Shown here piece after piece: positions 31,580 through 43,344 of a DNA stretch of 64,000 bases (the stretch's first letter is position 1; every line of letters starts with the position of its first letter). The translations under genes and the position numbers were made by a program. The stretch comes from Isochrysis galbana. Taxonomy: Eukaryota; Haptophyta; Isochrysidales; Isochrysidaceae. Where the stretch lies: assembly GCA_018136815.1 (NCBI GenBank), contig CM030933.1, forward strand, positions 1,612,001 to 1,676,000, written 5' to 3'. Under the pieces are notes generated by a model. The model was not told the DNA's origin. It ran no database searches and saw only the letters and a program-made list of their open reading frames with translations.

Positions 31580-33531
31580 ATGAGCGAGGGCTCCGAACCG
31601 GCGGTGGAGGGAGTCTCATACGTCGACCCGCGCGCCACCTTCATCCTCGATCGGCATACGGGCCGCACGCCGGAGCTCAAGACGAAATCATATTACAAGC
31701 GCTCGTGGACCTCGGGGAAAGCTTCCTTAACTACGCCGGTATGCGAGCTTCCACATCTGGCGACGACCAACCAGGGAGCCACCAAGCTCTGGGCCTCTAC
31801 AAACACGGGGAGCCTGGGCTCTATTGTCTTAAAGGGTGGGTGGATTGGGGTGGGGAGGTGAGCGGGGGGGGGGGGGGGGCTAAAGCTGCAGGAGCCTGTC
31901 GTGCTGGCGATGATGAGTAGGACCTACGTCGCCTGACACACTGGGGAGACACCAGTGCATGAGAAACATGAACAGCGGGCTCCAATAGCAGTAGCCGACC
32001 GTAACATCATGGCAGCTTCCTATCTCTTGACGTTGGTGTACACCGAACTCAGTTGTCGCCCTGGACGTCAGACGTTAATCCGACATTTATAAGTTATCTA
32101 ACTGCGTTGTCTTCCCCTCGCGCCGTGTTCTTCAAGCAGGTCTGGGCGGACATCGACCACGTCCCGCCTGCTCGGCATGCTGTCTCCGGCATCCGGCCTG
32201 ATCTGGCCCTGATAGCAATGGAGCGCATCCTCAAGCGCACAGCCGAGGAAGAGCAGGCTAAGATCGAGACCGCAGAGAGGCGGCAGCAGGTCCGTCTTGC
32301 TGAGATTGCAGCGATGCGGCGCAGGCACATCAAGGTACTTGAGAGCGAGCGCGCCCTCGGGTTGCGCCACTCGGCCTCGTACGTGGAGCGTCTAGGCGGA
32401 CGGCACACTTCGGCTGCGCATCGCGCGACCACTGACATGTCGGCTGGTTGCGGCAGCAGCTCCGCCGTAGATGAGGACACGGCGAGTAGCACCATGACGT
32501 CGGCCTTGTCCTCTAGCCTTCTGCCGGTTGCCACAGGCCTCAACACCTCTCACTCACTCGCTCCTCTTGTCAAAGGGCGCGGTGGCCGGCTGAAGGGCAT
32601 CGCGGCCGCGAAGCACCAAGGCCTCGAGGGCTTGGTTATCCCACGATTCGCGCTAGTGCTCCCCACCACCTCCGAAGTTACCGCTGAGGCGGGTTCACGC
32701 TGTCTCGAGGGCGACTGGAAGCTAGGCACGAAGCACCGGCAACCACCTAAGTTAAGCGGGCAAAGGACACTTCGCAGTGCAAAATCGATGCCTGCCTTCT
32801 CTCAGTTGCAGCCGCACATGACGGCCACTGCTCCCGTGCGCGTTCCCACGCCTCCGAGCGTTCCGGCGCTTGCACCACCATCCTCGCCCAGTCCGCAGCG
32901 GCGCACGCCCGCGTTCAAACTCTCCGCGGAGCGCGGTCTTGACCTGAATCTGTTGGAGGCCGATGCCGACTTTGCTTCGGTGAAGGAGCGCGGCTTGCCC
33001 TTGCATGGCTCTTTACCTGTCCACCAGGTGGAGCGCGTGCTGGCAGCTACTGGGACTGCCAGCAACGCCATGGTGGCAATGTTTGCCTCTTCTGCCTCCC
33101 CGTACGGGTCGCCAACTGGTGCGAGGCCGCCCTCAATATTTACTTCGGCGAAGGAATGGCAAAGGCAAAAGCAACTAGCAAAGGCCTCTGCTAGGGGTAT
33201 AACCGAGGGAGACCACGAGTCGCAGGGCTTAAGCAGTGCGGAGCACTGTGCCATGCAAGATACGCGTACTGGTAGCCGTGTGGGTGCATTTTCTTCGCGG
33301 TACCTGGAGTTGAGCAATGACGGGCTGAACTCGTCGACTGCTGCCTCTCCCTTCCATTCGACGGCAAGGAGCGCATGGTCCGCTCGGTCGGCCGCATCAA
33401 CACGTTCTGGCTTCTCCGTCGACCAATTGATGGAGGGCCTCTCCCCATCTCTCTCAAAGAACGGCGTCGCCAGGTGGATGCCTCGCCCTTTGTTGATGGA
33501 CACGCCCGAGAGCGAACGTGTCGTCGATTGA
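31580..33531 (+). CDS. Unknown protein with coiled coil, two or more exons
   Basis: An ATG at 31580 opens MSEGSEPAVEGVSYVDPRAT in one frame; from about 31681 the better frame is the next one (DEIILQALVDLGESFLNYAG through LYKHGEPGLYCLKG), so either a sequencing indel or a mis-drawn exon lies near 31680. That frame reaches a donor GTGAGC at 31858 in phase with an acceptor ending CAG at 32139, and exon 2 (32140-33531) continues VWADIDHVPPARHAVSG. Exon 2 has a charged helix (MERILKRTAEEEQAKIETAE) and then long Ser/Pro/Ala-rich sequence with short Thr/Arg motifs to the stop. No domain is recognised. The intron and coiled coil support a real gene; function is unknown. Confidence 0.55.
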
Positions 33532-34282
33532 GCGAGCCAACTCGTGCGGGGCACACGGCGCATGATCTAACATCTAAAACCACTCCTCTTGACGAGTTGA
33601 AGGTCCCCTTCATCCACCGTCTCGGCGGACTTTCAGATGGATACGTCCCGATCCTAGCGGAACCGAAGTGAATGGCTCTTCATGCAATATGCATTGCGCT
33701 CTTGAGGTCGACGATTACACCATAAGTATCACCTACCCATTTGTACGCACGACCTAGGTCGCGGACGAGCCGTCTTCAAAAACCATGTGACGCCTGGAAG
33801 TGTTGGGCAAGGTGAGCTCTGCATACACCTACCCATGGACAACGCTCTACACCATTGGGAAGGTCACCGCAGGCCTGCCACAAAGCCAATGCAAGACAGT
33901 GTGTGCATCGCGTTGACGAAGTCCACCAACCAGATTGACACCGTGCATCCAAATGCTTCTAACTGGATTTCAAGACCAACGTGGTTGTGTTCGGGTGTCT
34001 GAAGGAAGGCGCGCTTTTAGATGGTTTTGTGTCCGCATGGCGTTGTCGTACATGACTTTAATGCGTAATCCAATGGATACTTTTTTTTTCAGGCATGGAA
34101 GTACTCGGAGAGGACCAATGGGGTCGCACTTTATTATTGTATGGTTATTAACCCTGAGTCCACTCCCACCTCCTAATTCACCGTTTGCCCCCCCTCCCAC
34201 CTGGCCGCCACATGTCCCACCACCGTCTCCCCCTCCTCCCTCCCCACCACCTCCGTTCCCTCCGTTTCCACCATTAACTCCA
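33532..34282. other. Intergenic, no gene seen
   Basis: Downstream flank of the coiled-coil gene. A Pro-rich pyrimidine stretch at 34150-34280 abuts the start of LINE copy 3. No coding frame supported. Confidence 0.5.
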
Positions 34283-37200
34283 CCGACTACACACGCTAGC
34301 CTACCTCAAAACTCTCGGCGAAGGTGAGTATACCACCATCCTAGGAGCGCCCTTATGGGAAGGATCCGACAACTAGGGCCTGGTAAGAGTTTCGCGAAAC
34401 TTTTTGCGAAATTTGGGGGACGTCTCAGCGCGAAGAAATTTCGAGAAATTTGGGGGAGGGAAACCGTGAAAAAAGTAACTTTCACAAAACTTGTGCGAAA
34501 ATTCGCTAGTATGAAAGCCAAAAAGTAACTCTAATTCTAATTGCCACCTATCGTTGCGGGCTCACGGCCCGGTGGCGCATGGCGCGTGGCGCGGCTAGGC
34601 ACGCGCCCGCACGCCCCAAGAAAACAAGGCGAATCTCACGTGTTTTTGCTCCTTAATCAAATACATGCCACTTTTATGTCTTTCTCGATGCAAAGTGAGA
34701 AGAAAGATCGAAGATCATCTAGATCTAGCATAAACGAGGGTGCGGCGACGGCGCGCGGCGCGGCCGGACGACACCCCGCCTTGCTCCTTGCAGCCGCGGA
34801 CGCGTCATGGCGCGGAAGCGGAGGCGAGGTGAGGTGTGCGCGCGCACTGACGGCACACGTCTCGCACACACAAACTTGCAACAGCAAGAGCTGCCAATAC
34901 ATTTGGCAGCAGCAGCAGCGCAAGGTTTCAATGTCGACCGCGCGGACGGACGTCAAGGAGTTCAACAACCATGTGCTGCTTAATTGGATTGGTGGGCCTG
35001 CAACCGCTCTAACTTAGATTCCCAATCGGGTATCGGCAGACGGCAGCTCGCATCACTTTTCCTTTGACACCTTCTTCTGCTTCGTGTGAGCGCGTTTTCT
35101 CGTTGTTGTTGTTGAATGTAATGTAAGTGTGTGTTTGGGCATCTTCAGAGCACGAGCCCTGCTGGTCAAGTGCAAGCTGGGCTCATGTTGCGATACAATG
35201 AGCGTAAGGTTTGAGGTTTGTTTGGTTGATGACTGAGGTTGATTGAGGTCATTGCTCTAATGCTAATGCTGCTAGATGTAGGAGTAGGAAGTAGCTGTAG
35301 CTGGCTAAGAACGCAGAGTCATCATCATCATCATCATCATCATCATTCATCATTATAATTAGTAGTAGTATGTAATTTTAATCAGAATACGCAATAGTTA
35401 GGCAGTATGTATGTAGTATGTATCGTCCAACCTTTTCGTCATTTACGGTTTATTTTTATATGGATAGGGATAGATGATAGACTGAGCTGGTATTGATTGA
35501 TGTTTATTGATGTGGGTTTTTTCACCGCGCAGCGCGCGATGCTGAAAATACAAGAAATTTTTTCGAAACTTTGGGGAAATTTGGGGGCTCGCCGTAGGAT
35601 TTTTGAAAAACTTTTGCGAGAAATTTGGGGAGGGATTTCGCAAAACTCTTACCAGGCCCTACCGACAACGACACCTTCTGGGAAAAGCTCTATGCTAAGC
35701 TCAAAAAGAAAGTCGCCGCATGGAAGTGCGTTCAGAACCTTTCGATACACGGGAGGACGCTACTAGCGAACTTTATTATATACGGTACGCCGAGATAATA
35801 CTGGTTATCTACTTCTACCCCCCCGGCACGGTTCATGGAAGCCATTGACTCGGACGTCCAGGCGATCTTATGGGACAGGTCCCCCCGGCTACAGGCCGAC
35901 GAGCTAGGCTCGTCGCAAGATAGCAAAAGATGGATAACTTGCCCGACATACCCGAGAGTGGGGACGAACGAGGACGGGCCCCTTCTGGGGATCGGACTAC
36001 TCCCTATGAAAGAACACACGCGAGCGCTCCAAGCGATGTGGATGGTCAAGTATCTAAACCCGTCACAAGCGGAATGGAAAACGGTATTGGATCAATGGTT
36101 CTGCCGCACCCCGATGGGGAGAGCAGCGGTCTTCTCGAAAGTCGACGCAAAAAGCCTCACGGCTAGTATTTGTGGCAACAACGCGCTCCCGACCTTTTGG
36201 AAGCTAGCACTCGAAAACTTCAGAAAAATCAATTTCTTAAGTCTTAAGGGAGACCGACACACGGGAAGGGGCCCAGCCAGGGCTCCCCGATATGGCACAA
36301 TCTTTTTCACAAGCCTCCGGCGATTCACCATTCACGTACATAGATCGAAATGGGAGTCTTTACAGACGGTCATCGTACACAATACTATCAACCCGAGCAC
36401 GGGGGATATATACACTACGGAAGAATGCATGGCATACTTGCCGGAAGGAGAGCGTTGGATACGCCACAACGGTCCCCCCCCCCGAACTTCACATCACGCA
36501 AGAGGGAGAATACTATGTGAAGACCAAGGGCATTTGGTACGAGGCGGAACTTTCGTACTTTGGTACACCAATAATCGGAAAAAGAACCGACGCCCCGTCA
36601 AACCTAGATACCTCCCCGCCGGCGAGGTGGGGAGAAGGGTACAAATCCAACAAGAGACTCGAATACCCGCTAGCGGATGAAAACACCCTGGACGGTAAGA
36701 CGCCACTCGATGCGACCGAAGTAACACACCTCACAAATGCCCTACAGCGAGCAAACCGCAAACGCAAGCGCCTCACGGGACCGACCAAGTGGGAGGAGAA
36801 ACTCCAAATACCAGCAAACACATGGGCACACCTAGCTCGGATATACACGTCCCCGGTAGTGACGGCGCGAGACACGCACTTACACTTCAAACACATAACG
36901 CACAGAAGGATGGGCACGTACAACCGATTCCCCGACAAAGACAACTTATGCCGCATGTGTGGAGCGGCAAACGAATCCTCGTTGCACCTGGGCGAATGCC
37001 CCAGAATAACCGGCATACTGGGCACGCTGAACAAAATTGCGAGGTTCTCGCCCGACGCCGATAGAAGCAGAGAGGAAGTCATCATAGACAACCTTTTCAT
37101 ATACCCCAAGGGAGACGCCCCAAAAGCGATATACACTCTATACCTATTAGCATGGAGATACATCATGACGGACTTCTATAGAATCCATTATGAGAACATA

Positions 37201-37482
37201 GCCTACTCGGAAGAATCAATACTCATAAGAATAATAGAGAGATACACTACCTTGTGTAAAGCACTATTATTCGCATATGAAACCGACTCAGCGCGGACGG
37301 CCCAAGCGGGCATGGGGAGACAACCTAAGAAAAGAATAGATATGGGCGACTTAAGGCCCGTATTTCACATAAGCGGTAAAGGTGGGCTCAAACCCAGCGA
37401 GGAGCTAGCCGAGCTGGCCACAAAACTCGGGATCGCACACGCTATCCAAGAGACAGAGGGGTGCAGCGAAGTGGACGTATAA
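34283..37482 (+). mobile_element. LINE retrotransposon copy 3, longest, with nested hAT element
   Basis: Starts LAYLKTLGEGEYTTILGAPL, is split by the hAT element 34374-35661, and resumes with the thumb-region pattern KLYAKLKKKVAAWKCVQNLS and GRTLLANFIIYGTP. It continues through NTINPSTGDIYTTEECMAYL to the zinc finger CRMCGAANESSLHLGEC (CX2CX8HX3C) and AWRYIMTDFYRIHYENI, ending at a stop at 37482. The catalytic reverse-transcriptase motif (YADD-type) is absent, so the copy is 5'-truncated. Two lesions are visible: an in-frame TAA at 35796 and a frame change at the C-run 36474-36483. It belongs to a different subfamily from copies 1 and 2 (C-terminus and 3' flank differ). Confidence 0.85.
34374..35661. 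mobile_element. 1.29-kb hAT-type element with perfect 8-bp TSD
   Basis: Terminal inverted repeats TAGGGCCTGGTAAGAGTTT (19 bp perfect, 25 of 26 in all) are flanked by CCGACAAC at 34366-34373 and 35662-35669. The ends are close relatives of the 27424 element. Both subterminal regions carry many GCGAAA and AAATTTGGGG words. A (TCA)n repeat lies at 35318-35347. No transposase is seen. It interrupts LINE copy 3; removing it with one TSD copy rejoins the LINE frame. Confidence 0.95.
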
Positions 37483-38815
37483 AACACTGATGCAGACAAC
37501 GGGAACAGGCACCGGGAAGTGGGTGGGGCAGTGCGTACGAAAGAGGCCGCCGCGTTAAGCCGCCGATTTCGTGCTCGCTTTGGATCCAAAGGGTGTTCTT
37601 GTCTCCACGTTTCGCTCGCTATGTTCCGTTGCTTCTTGTTCCGATTCTGACTTCTGGTCAGCTCAGGTTCCAGGTTCCAGGTCTCTGTTTCCAGGTTCAC
37701 CGCTCGACATCGGGAGACGTCTCGATCTTAGTCGGGGGGTGTCGCATTCATCCTAGATGATGCGATTTCTAGGCTCTTATTTCCAGGTCCTTCGTCGTGC
37801 GGCCACACGGCGAAGCTCAGGTACATCTAGGTTGGTAGGGTTCGTCCCTAGCGATCTAGAATTCGAGTTCTCGTTTCGTTCCGTCTAGCCTGTTTGTCAA
37901 GTCTAGATTCCAGGTTTCCTCCTTTCGGGTAATCTTGACCCAAAGGAGCCAGGTTGCCTGTCACTCGCCGCGCGCTTGTCTCAGGCTCTCGGGTTACCTT
38001 GTGAAGGCTTGTTTAGCTTCTTGCAAGGCTTGTTGTTTCTTGTTGAGTTCCGGTTCTTGCTTGGGACTTGCTCACTTTCACTTTCGTTGTCGTCCAAGCC
38101 TGTTCTTCGTAGGTTCTGCTTGGCTTGGTTAGGGTTTCGTTGCCTTCCGGCGTTTGGCGTTGGCGTTCGGAAATTTCCTCTCACATTCCCTAGGTCCGCT
38201 ACCCTTGGCTTGTAGGTCCTTGCTTCTTTCTTCTCGGTCAAGGTTTTGGCGAGCGAGTCGGTTGCTCTAGCCGCTCGAGATTTGAGGTTTAATTTGCCAT
38301 CTCCCCTTGGAGATCGGTGTAGGTTCGCTTCTTAGGTGAGGGAATCTTTCCCCTTGATGCAAGTTACATGCAAGCCCTTGGCCCCTTTGGTGTTTCTTCC
38401 CCTTGGTTGCTACTCAGGGTCGTTCGTTAGAAGCGTCTAGAAGGTTCACGCTCAACGGCAAGATTTCCTCTGTCGTGAAGATATCTCGTCGCGATGTGTA
38501 TCCAGAGTGATCGCCGTGGTCGCGCGACATGACGCTCCCCTTCGGACTCTCCGCTACGTGGGAAGTTACAACGGAGACACGCTCCGGCCGTCGCTGCGGA
38601 GTCTCTCTCTCTCTCTCGCTCTCTCTCTCCGTCTCTCGCGACGTGTTTGAGTTATCGGTGATTTGGGGTCGCGGTTGCTTGATAATTTGCTTGGTTTGGG
38701 TGAATGATTCCGGTGTGTTCGTGAGTCGGTGTATCCTGTTGTTCTCGGCTTCGTTGTCCGTCGTTGTTCGCTGCGTCGCTGCGCTCAAGCAGCCTAGGCT
38801 CCCTCCCTGAGGGAA
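37483..38815 (-). pseudogene. Possible retroelement first ORF, decayed, minus strand
   Basis: On the minus strand an ATG at 38788 opens 124 codons of polar, Asn/Thr/Arg/Glu-rich protein (MSAATQRTTTDNEAENNRIH...), and further polar frames follow at 38241-37981 (TYKPRVADLGNVRGNFRTPT; RNSTRNNKPCKKLN) and 37700. Such sequence is typical of LINE ORF1 or Gag-like N-termini. The plus strand is unusually T-rich. No zinc knuckle or other motif confirms it. It may equally be the 3' flank of LINE copy 3. Confidence 0.3.
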
Positions 38816-38843
38816 GAGTTCTTTGTAGGTCTATATAATAATA

Positions 38844-39856
38844 CTACCTCCGTTCCATTACTGAGACGTCAAGGAGGCTTAAAACAATAACGGTTAGCTA
38901 GACACTAATATTGAGGCCCCGCCAAAGATATCAGAGGGGAGAGGGTACATTGGGGCTTAACATGAACATTTTGTTTCATCTCAATAGTGTGATTCGCACC
39001 TAGCTAGGGACGAAGTTGCAATGAATGGAATTCTAATCAGTGTCCTTAAGCACATCACACATCACGGCGGTGCGGCAAATCACAAATCATACTCATTCGA
39101 TCCCTCCACCTCAACGATGCGCGCCAACACAAAGCTTTAATATTGAAGAGAGCACTGAATTCCTCAGGGGGGGCATTCATGCTGAATGCTTACTCACACT
39201 TGCACAGCGGCAAGGCCACTAGCACACTTGCGGGATGCCGGATGCCGGCAGACGTCCTGCCTCCTGCCTCAGCGCCTCAGCCAGCTGATGTTCGGCTGAC
39301 CTCAGCCGGATAGCGCGGGCCAACATCATACTTCTCACACAATGCCGCGTGCGCTCGCTGCCACTCCTTCCCATGCTTCGGCTCTGGCAGCCGCTCGCGC
39401 TCGTATGCTCGTATGCCACAGCAATTGCCGCCTGGCAGTTCGATGTCAAGGAGCACCGCCGCTTCTTGGACGGTGGGGCCTCATCCTCCTCGGGCGTGCT
39501 GGGCAGCTCAGGAGGCTGCTCGGGAGAGGCAGGACGCGGGACGGCAGCGCCTCACAAAGTCGCCACCAGTGCGCCTCCCATGCTGCGGGGGCTCGGGCCC
39601 GGCTCTCGCGAGAGTGGCGGAGCGGCGAGAGCTTTCGTGGCAAGGCGATCGGTCGTCTAGCTAGGGGGCGCCAAAATCGTGTTTGATCAATACTGAAAAC
39701 GTAATATTCGGACGCCTTTGGTGGGTTTGGGTGCCAGATTTTTTGGTGGTCTTTCGCCCCAGTGTACCCGCTATTCCCCTCTCAACACGAATTTTTTTTA
39801 TGTCAACTTTACTGTCCCTATTTTGGCGATGCGGTTCAGTAATGGAACGGAGGTAG
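38844..39856. mobile_element. Stowaway/mariner-like element, TA target
   Basis: Perfect 21-bp inverted ends beginning CTACCTCCGTTCCATTACTG (38844-38864 and 39836-39856) are flanked by TA on both sides. The end closely resembles the plant Stowaway end CTCCCTCCGTTCC, placing it in the Tc1/mariner group. The 1,013-bp interior is too long for a typical MITE. I see no mariner DDE/D motifs; a protein-like minus-strand stretch (KHGKEWQRAHAALCEKYDV) lies near 39330 and could be captured host or transposase sequence. Confidence 0.9.
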
Positions 39857-40379
39857 TAATAATAATAATAATAATCTATCTGAGCATTAGTACCACTACT
39901 CTCACTAGCCCGGTACTAACACGACAGCCCTCAGCGCACCTGCCCGTACACCTTGCGCGTGCTGTTGTCACAGATACATACTACTATGTACTATGCACCC
40001 TTCCACATCTCCCCCCTCGCAGGCCCCCGGCTCCCATTCTAACTCCCCACAAGTTAAAATGAGGGAAAACCCATTGAGGCGGTCCGGTCGACGCCGGCCG
40101 ACTCCCCCGGAAAAAGCACCGGGGGGGGGGGGAGGAACCTCTCGTCAAAAAAGGAGAACGGCCCTTACAGCTCGCGCCGCGAGCGGTCCTCGAAGAAATA
40201 AATGTCTGCGCCCCCCGATACCTGCCACAGGGACGTCTTGAGCCACTCCCTTCTTCTCGCCTCTCCTGTCGCCAGCCGCCCCCCTTCGCCCGTTTGCTAA
40301 CGCAAACGGGGCTCGTTTCTCACCACACTCCATCGGGGGGGGTGCAAATCCCCCCCTCTCCCTCGTTCCATTCTCTTCC

Positions 40380-40790
40380 GCCCCGGTCCCTGCGGCGCGT
40401 CGCCAAGCGGCGCGCCATGGCCTGCTCTCAGAGGTCCTTCAGGGGCGCCCAGAGGGCCAGCAAGGGCAGCTCAGGGGGCAGTGGAGGCTGGGGCTCAGCC
40501 CCTGGCCCCCCCTGCCTCTCCCTCGCTCGCCTCGCTGGCCTTGGGTGCCGCCCTGAGGCCCCTGTCTGCCTGGCGACCAGGGGTGGGGGGGGGAGTCAGT
40601 ACGAGAGCAGGCCCATGCGGGCCTGGGAGTGCGGCTCGCGGCCCGCGCCCACTAGGGGTCTGGGCTGTATTGATGAGTGCCTTGCCCCTGCCAGAGGGCA
40701 GGGGCTGGGGTTGAATGTACGGGCCCACCCCGGGGGGTGTCCGCAATGGAGAGGGGGGGGCGCGAGGCCCCCATTGACCCCCACTTATAA
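40380..40790 (-). repeat. GC-rich dispersed repeat, copy 2
   Basis: Reverse complement aligns with 29760-30180 (shared blocks CAGGCAGACAGG, GAGGGAGAGGCAGGGG, CCCAGCCTCC). Open frames across it are compositional. Confidence 0.6.
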
Positions 40791-40817
40791 AAGTAGGTTG
40801 AGTTCTTTGTAGGTCTA

Positions 40818-41554
40818 ACAATCTCTTAAAACCCAACACACTAGGGCCGCTAGGAGCGCCTCGCCGCCCCACAGCCCTTCGTTCGCCGTTCGTTCCCCGT
40901 CCAGACACCCAAATGGGGTTGCCCGACCCAATCCAGAATTTCATTCATCCGACATCCGACTCCCGGTGGGGAGGAGGGCCAAAGCGCCGCGCTAGCCGCC
41001 GGTGCTGCTCGCGACGGAGTGGCTCAGAGCCCTCCGGCTCCGCTCGACTCGACAGAGTGCGTACGCGCTCGTGGCTGCTTGAGGCGCTTGATGGCAGTGA
41101 GCCCATGCCGACATGCCGACGTTCGCACGGTTCCCCTTGGGCGAGGCAGGCGGGCTTGCCCCAACAAGTCTCTCTCGGCTCTCGGAAGCGCCGCAAGACG
41201 CGCGCTGGTGAGGTTTCTTTCAGTTGCTGCTTTCTGCTGTCTGCTGGTATTGAGATGGAGATGGCTCGGCGCCGGCGCGCCCAGAGCCTGAGCCTAAGCC
41301 TCCCCGGGAGCTCCCGCCAGGTCTGGTAGCTTACGGTTTTTTTGCTCCCCCAAGGTGCTCCGGGGGGTTATTCTTAACCCCCGGTAGCAGGGCAGCCTAC
41401 GAGGGCTAACATATACATGTACCTTGTACGTTAGGGAGGGTTGTGACCTAGAATCTATAACTAACAACTAAAGTAGAACCTAGAACCAGGAACCCTTTAT
41501 CTGCTATCGCTGGCTAGAATCCCGAAAAGAAAAGTCTCCCCTCCGCCTGCCCCA
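40818..41554. other. Upstream flank of DnaJ gene, unassigned open frames
   Basis: An open plus-strand region at about 41000-41212 followed by a GTGAGG could be an exon of an unknown gene (for example MPTFARFPLGEAGGLAPTSL at 41108), but no acceptor-exon partner is found. The last 200 bases are the presumptive DnaJ promoter. Confidence 0.3.
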
Positions 41555-43344
41555 ATGCCTCCGGCGGCGGCGGCCGACCACTACTCGACCCTCGGCGTGG
41601 GCCCAGACGCGTCGAGCGCGGCGATCAAGCGGGCATACCGTGCGGCCGCTCGAGAAGCGCACCCGGACAAGCTCCCGAGCGCCTCTGCAGAGTCGCTCGC
41701 TGCCGCAAACCAGCGGCTCGCTGCACTGAACACCGCGTACTCTGTGCTGAAGGACGAGGACAAGAGGAGGCTCTACGACCTACAGCGAGAGGAGCAGCGG
41801 GACGAGGCGTGGGCGGGAGGTGCAGGCCGCTTTTCCACCACTTTCTTTGCCCCGTGGCGCGCCGCGAGGACAGTGCTCATTGGCCGGGCTGCTGGCGCAG
41901 CGTTTGCGCCGTGGAGTGAAGTGTTCGAGCTGAGCAAGTTCAATGTGGGGAGGTTGCAGCTCCAGAAGCGGACAACGCTGGTGTATGTGTACCTGCATGG
42001 CTCGGCGAGATGCGAGCGCGCCGCCAGGGAGATACGGTGAGCCCTCGCCCATTGCACCACGTGCGGCAGCTGCGTGTTGGCGCCCGCTGAACCCAAACTC
42101 AGGGCTGAGCTCTGTGCCGTTCAAGGGCTCATCTTCACTGCGCACCCGCTCGCCTGCAGACGAGCCGCGGCCATTCTACGCGGCGTGGTTCAAGTTGTAG
42201 CTCTCAGCGCAGAGACGGAAGCTGAGCTCACGCAGGCTCTTGGAGCAGCTAGAGATGGTGAGTTAACATGCTAGCATGTGTGAGGCACCATGCAGTTGCA
42301 CTGCCAAGTCCGCAGCACTGCCAATGTCACCACCCCTCCCCGCGTCTGTTGCGACTCATGCGGCAGAGCACGCCGGCCGCATGCTGTATTGTGCACAAGT
42401 ATACATGGTCGTAAGCGGACGGATCGTTATCGCGGGCAAAGCCACTCCATTCTGGTCGATAATCCATTGCGCGCACGCTATATGTAGGCGACGAGTCACC
42501 CTATCCGCGCCTTATCCTCTTGCGGGGCGGCAAAGTCCAAGCTGTGCCCCCTCCGCATTCCGCTGGTGCCATCATCGCCATTGTTGCCGAATCATTGCCC
42601 GAAGTCCCCGTCCTGTGCTCCAAGAGGTCAATCTTCAAGATCCTTGAATCCTCCGCAGGGGCGGCCATCGCCTCGCCAAATCTTCCTGGTGTGCTCCTTG
42701 ACCGCCTTCGTGTCACGTGTGTGTTTGAGGCAAAGCGTCATCGCGCCACACCTCTCCGCTGCGGAATGCTAGTTCGTGCGGCGTGCGAGGGCGCAGACGT
42801 TCTGGCTGGTTGTGCTGGGGTGGCGTTGCTGGACCGTGATGGTAAGCTGATCCGATGCATTGTTGGCGCTGAAGCGGACTCATTCCGCCAGGAACAACGG
42901 GACAACGCCAAGGTCGATTTGGAAGAGGGCGCCCAGACTAGACATGGCGCCAGTGGAACGCCAAACGTCGCGTATATGGCTGCCGCCGACGCAATGTCCA
43001 CCGCCGTCGCAGCGCATGCTGGGCAAGGTCGGGCAGCTAAGCAAGTGGGCAACCTACTTGGTCCATCTGTTGCGTTGGCAGGATCCGTTATGACGCAAGC
43101 CACGCGTCCATTCTCTCGCGTGGCAAGCCGGACAATGCTCGCGCTATCGAATGCTCCCGCAGGGCGCGTACTCTTGCGCGCGGAGGCGCTTCCGCTGGTC
43201 CTGGCCTTGGCTTTAGTGACGTGGTGGACGACCTCAATGCTTGTTGCTGTTGTGCGAGGCTTGCTTTGGACCGTTGGCAGAGCAAGGTGGGTCCGACGTG
43301 CGAAACGTCGGGTGAGGCGCAGCATGAGCCGGCTGCGACCATGA
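41555..43344 (+). CDS. DnaJ protein with thioredoxin-like region and C-terminal membrane anchor
   Basis: Three exons, 41555-42036, 42103-42257 and 42488-43344, with donors GTGAGC and GTGAGT and consistent codon phases, give 497 residues. Residues 8-70 are a J domain (DHYSTLGVGPDASSAAIKRA; HPD as EAHPDKL; LNTAYSVLKDEDKRRLYD) that stimulates Hsp70 ATPase. The middle resembles a thioredoxin fold without the CXXC pair: TLVYVYLHGSARCERAAREI across the first splice and SPYPRLILLRGGKVQAV across the second. The C-terminus has one strong membrane segment (LPLVLALALVTWWTTSMLVA) and a basic tail ending RRSMSRLRP. J-domain, thioredoxin-like and membrane segment together recall DNAJC16-type ER proteins, but the N-terminus has no signal peptide, so tail-anchoring is more likely. 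Confidence 0.85.

Larger units (their letters stand above)
38816..40817. repeat. 18-bp direct repeat bounding a 2-kb block
   Basis: GAGTTCTTTGTAGGTCTA occurs at 38816-38833 and again at 40800-40817. The block between holds the Stowaway-like element and one copy of the GC-rich repeat. The spacing and length would fit a target-site duplication around a retrotransposon insertion, or a repeat shared by chance in two elements. Confidence 0.7.
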
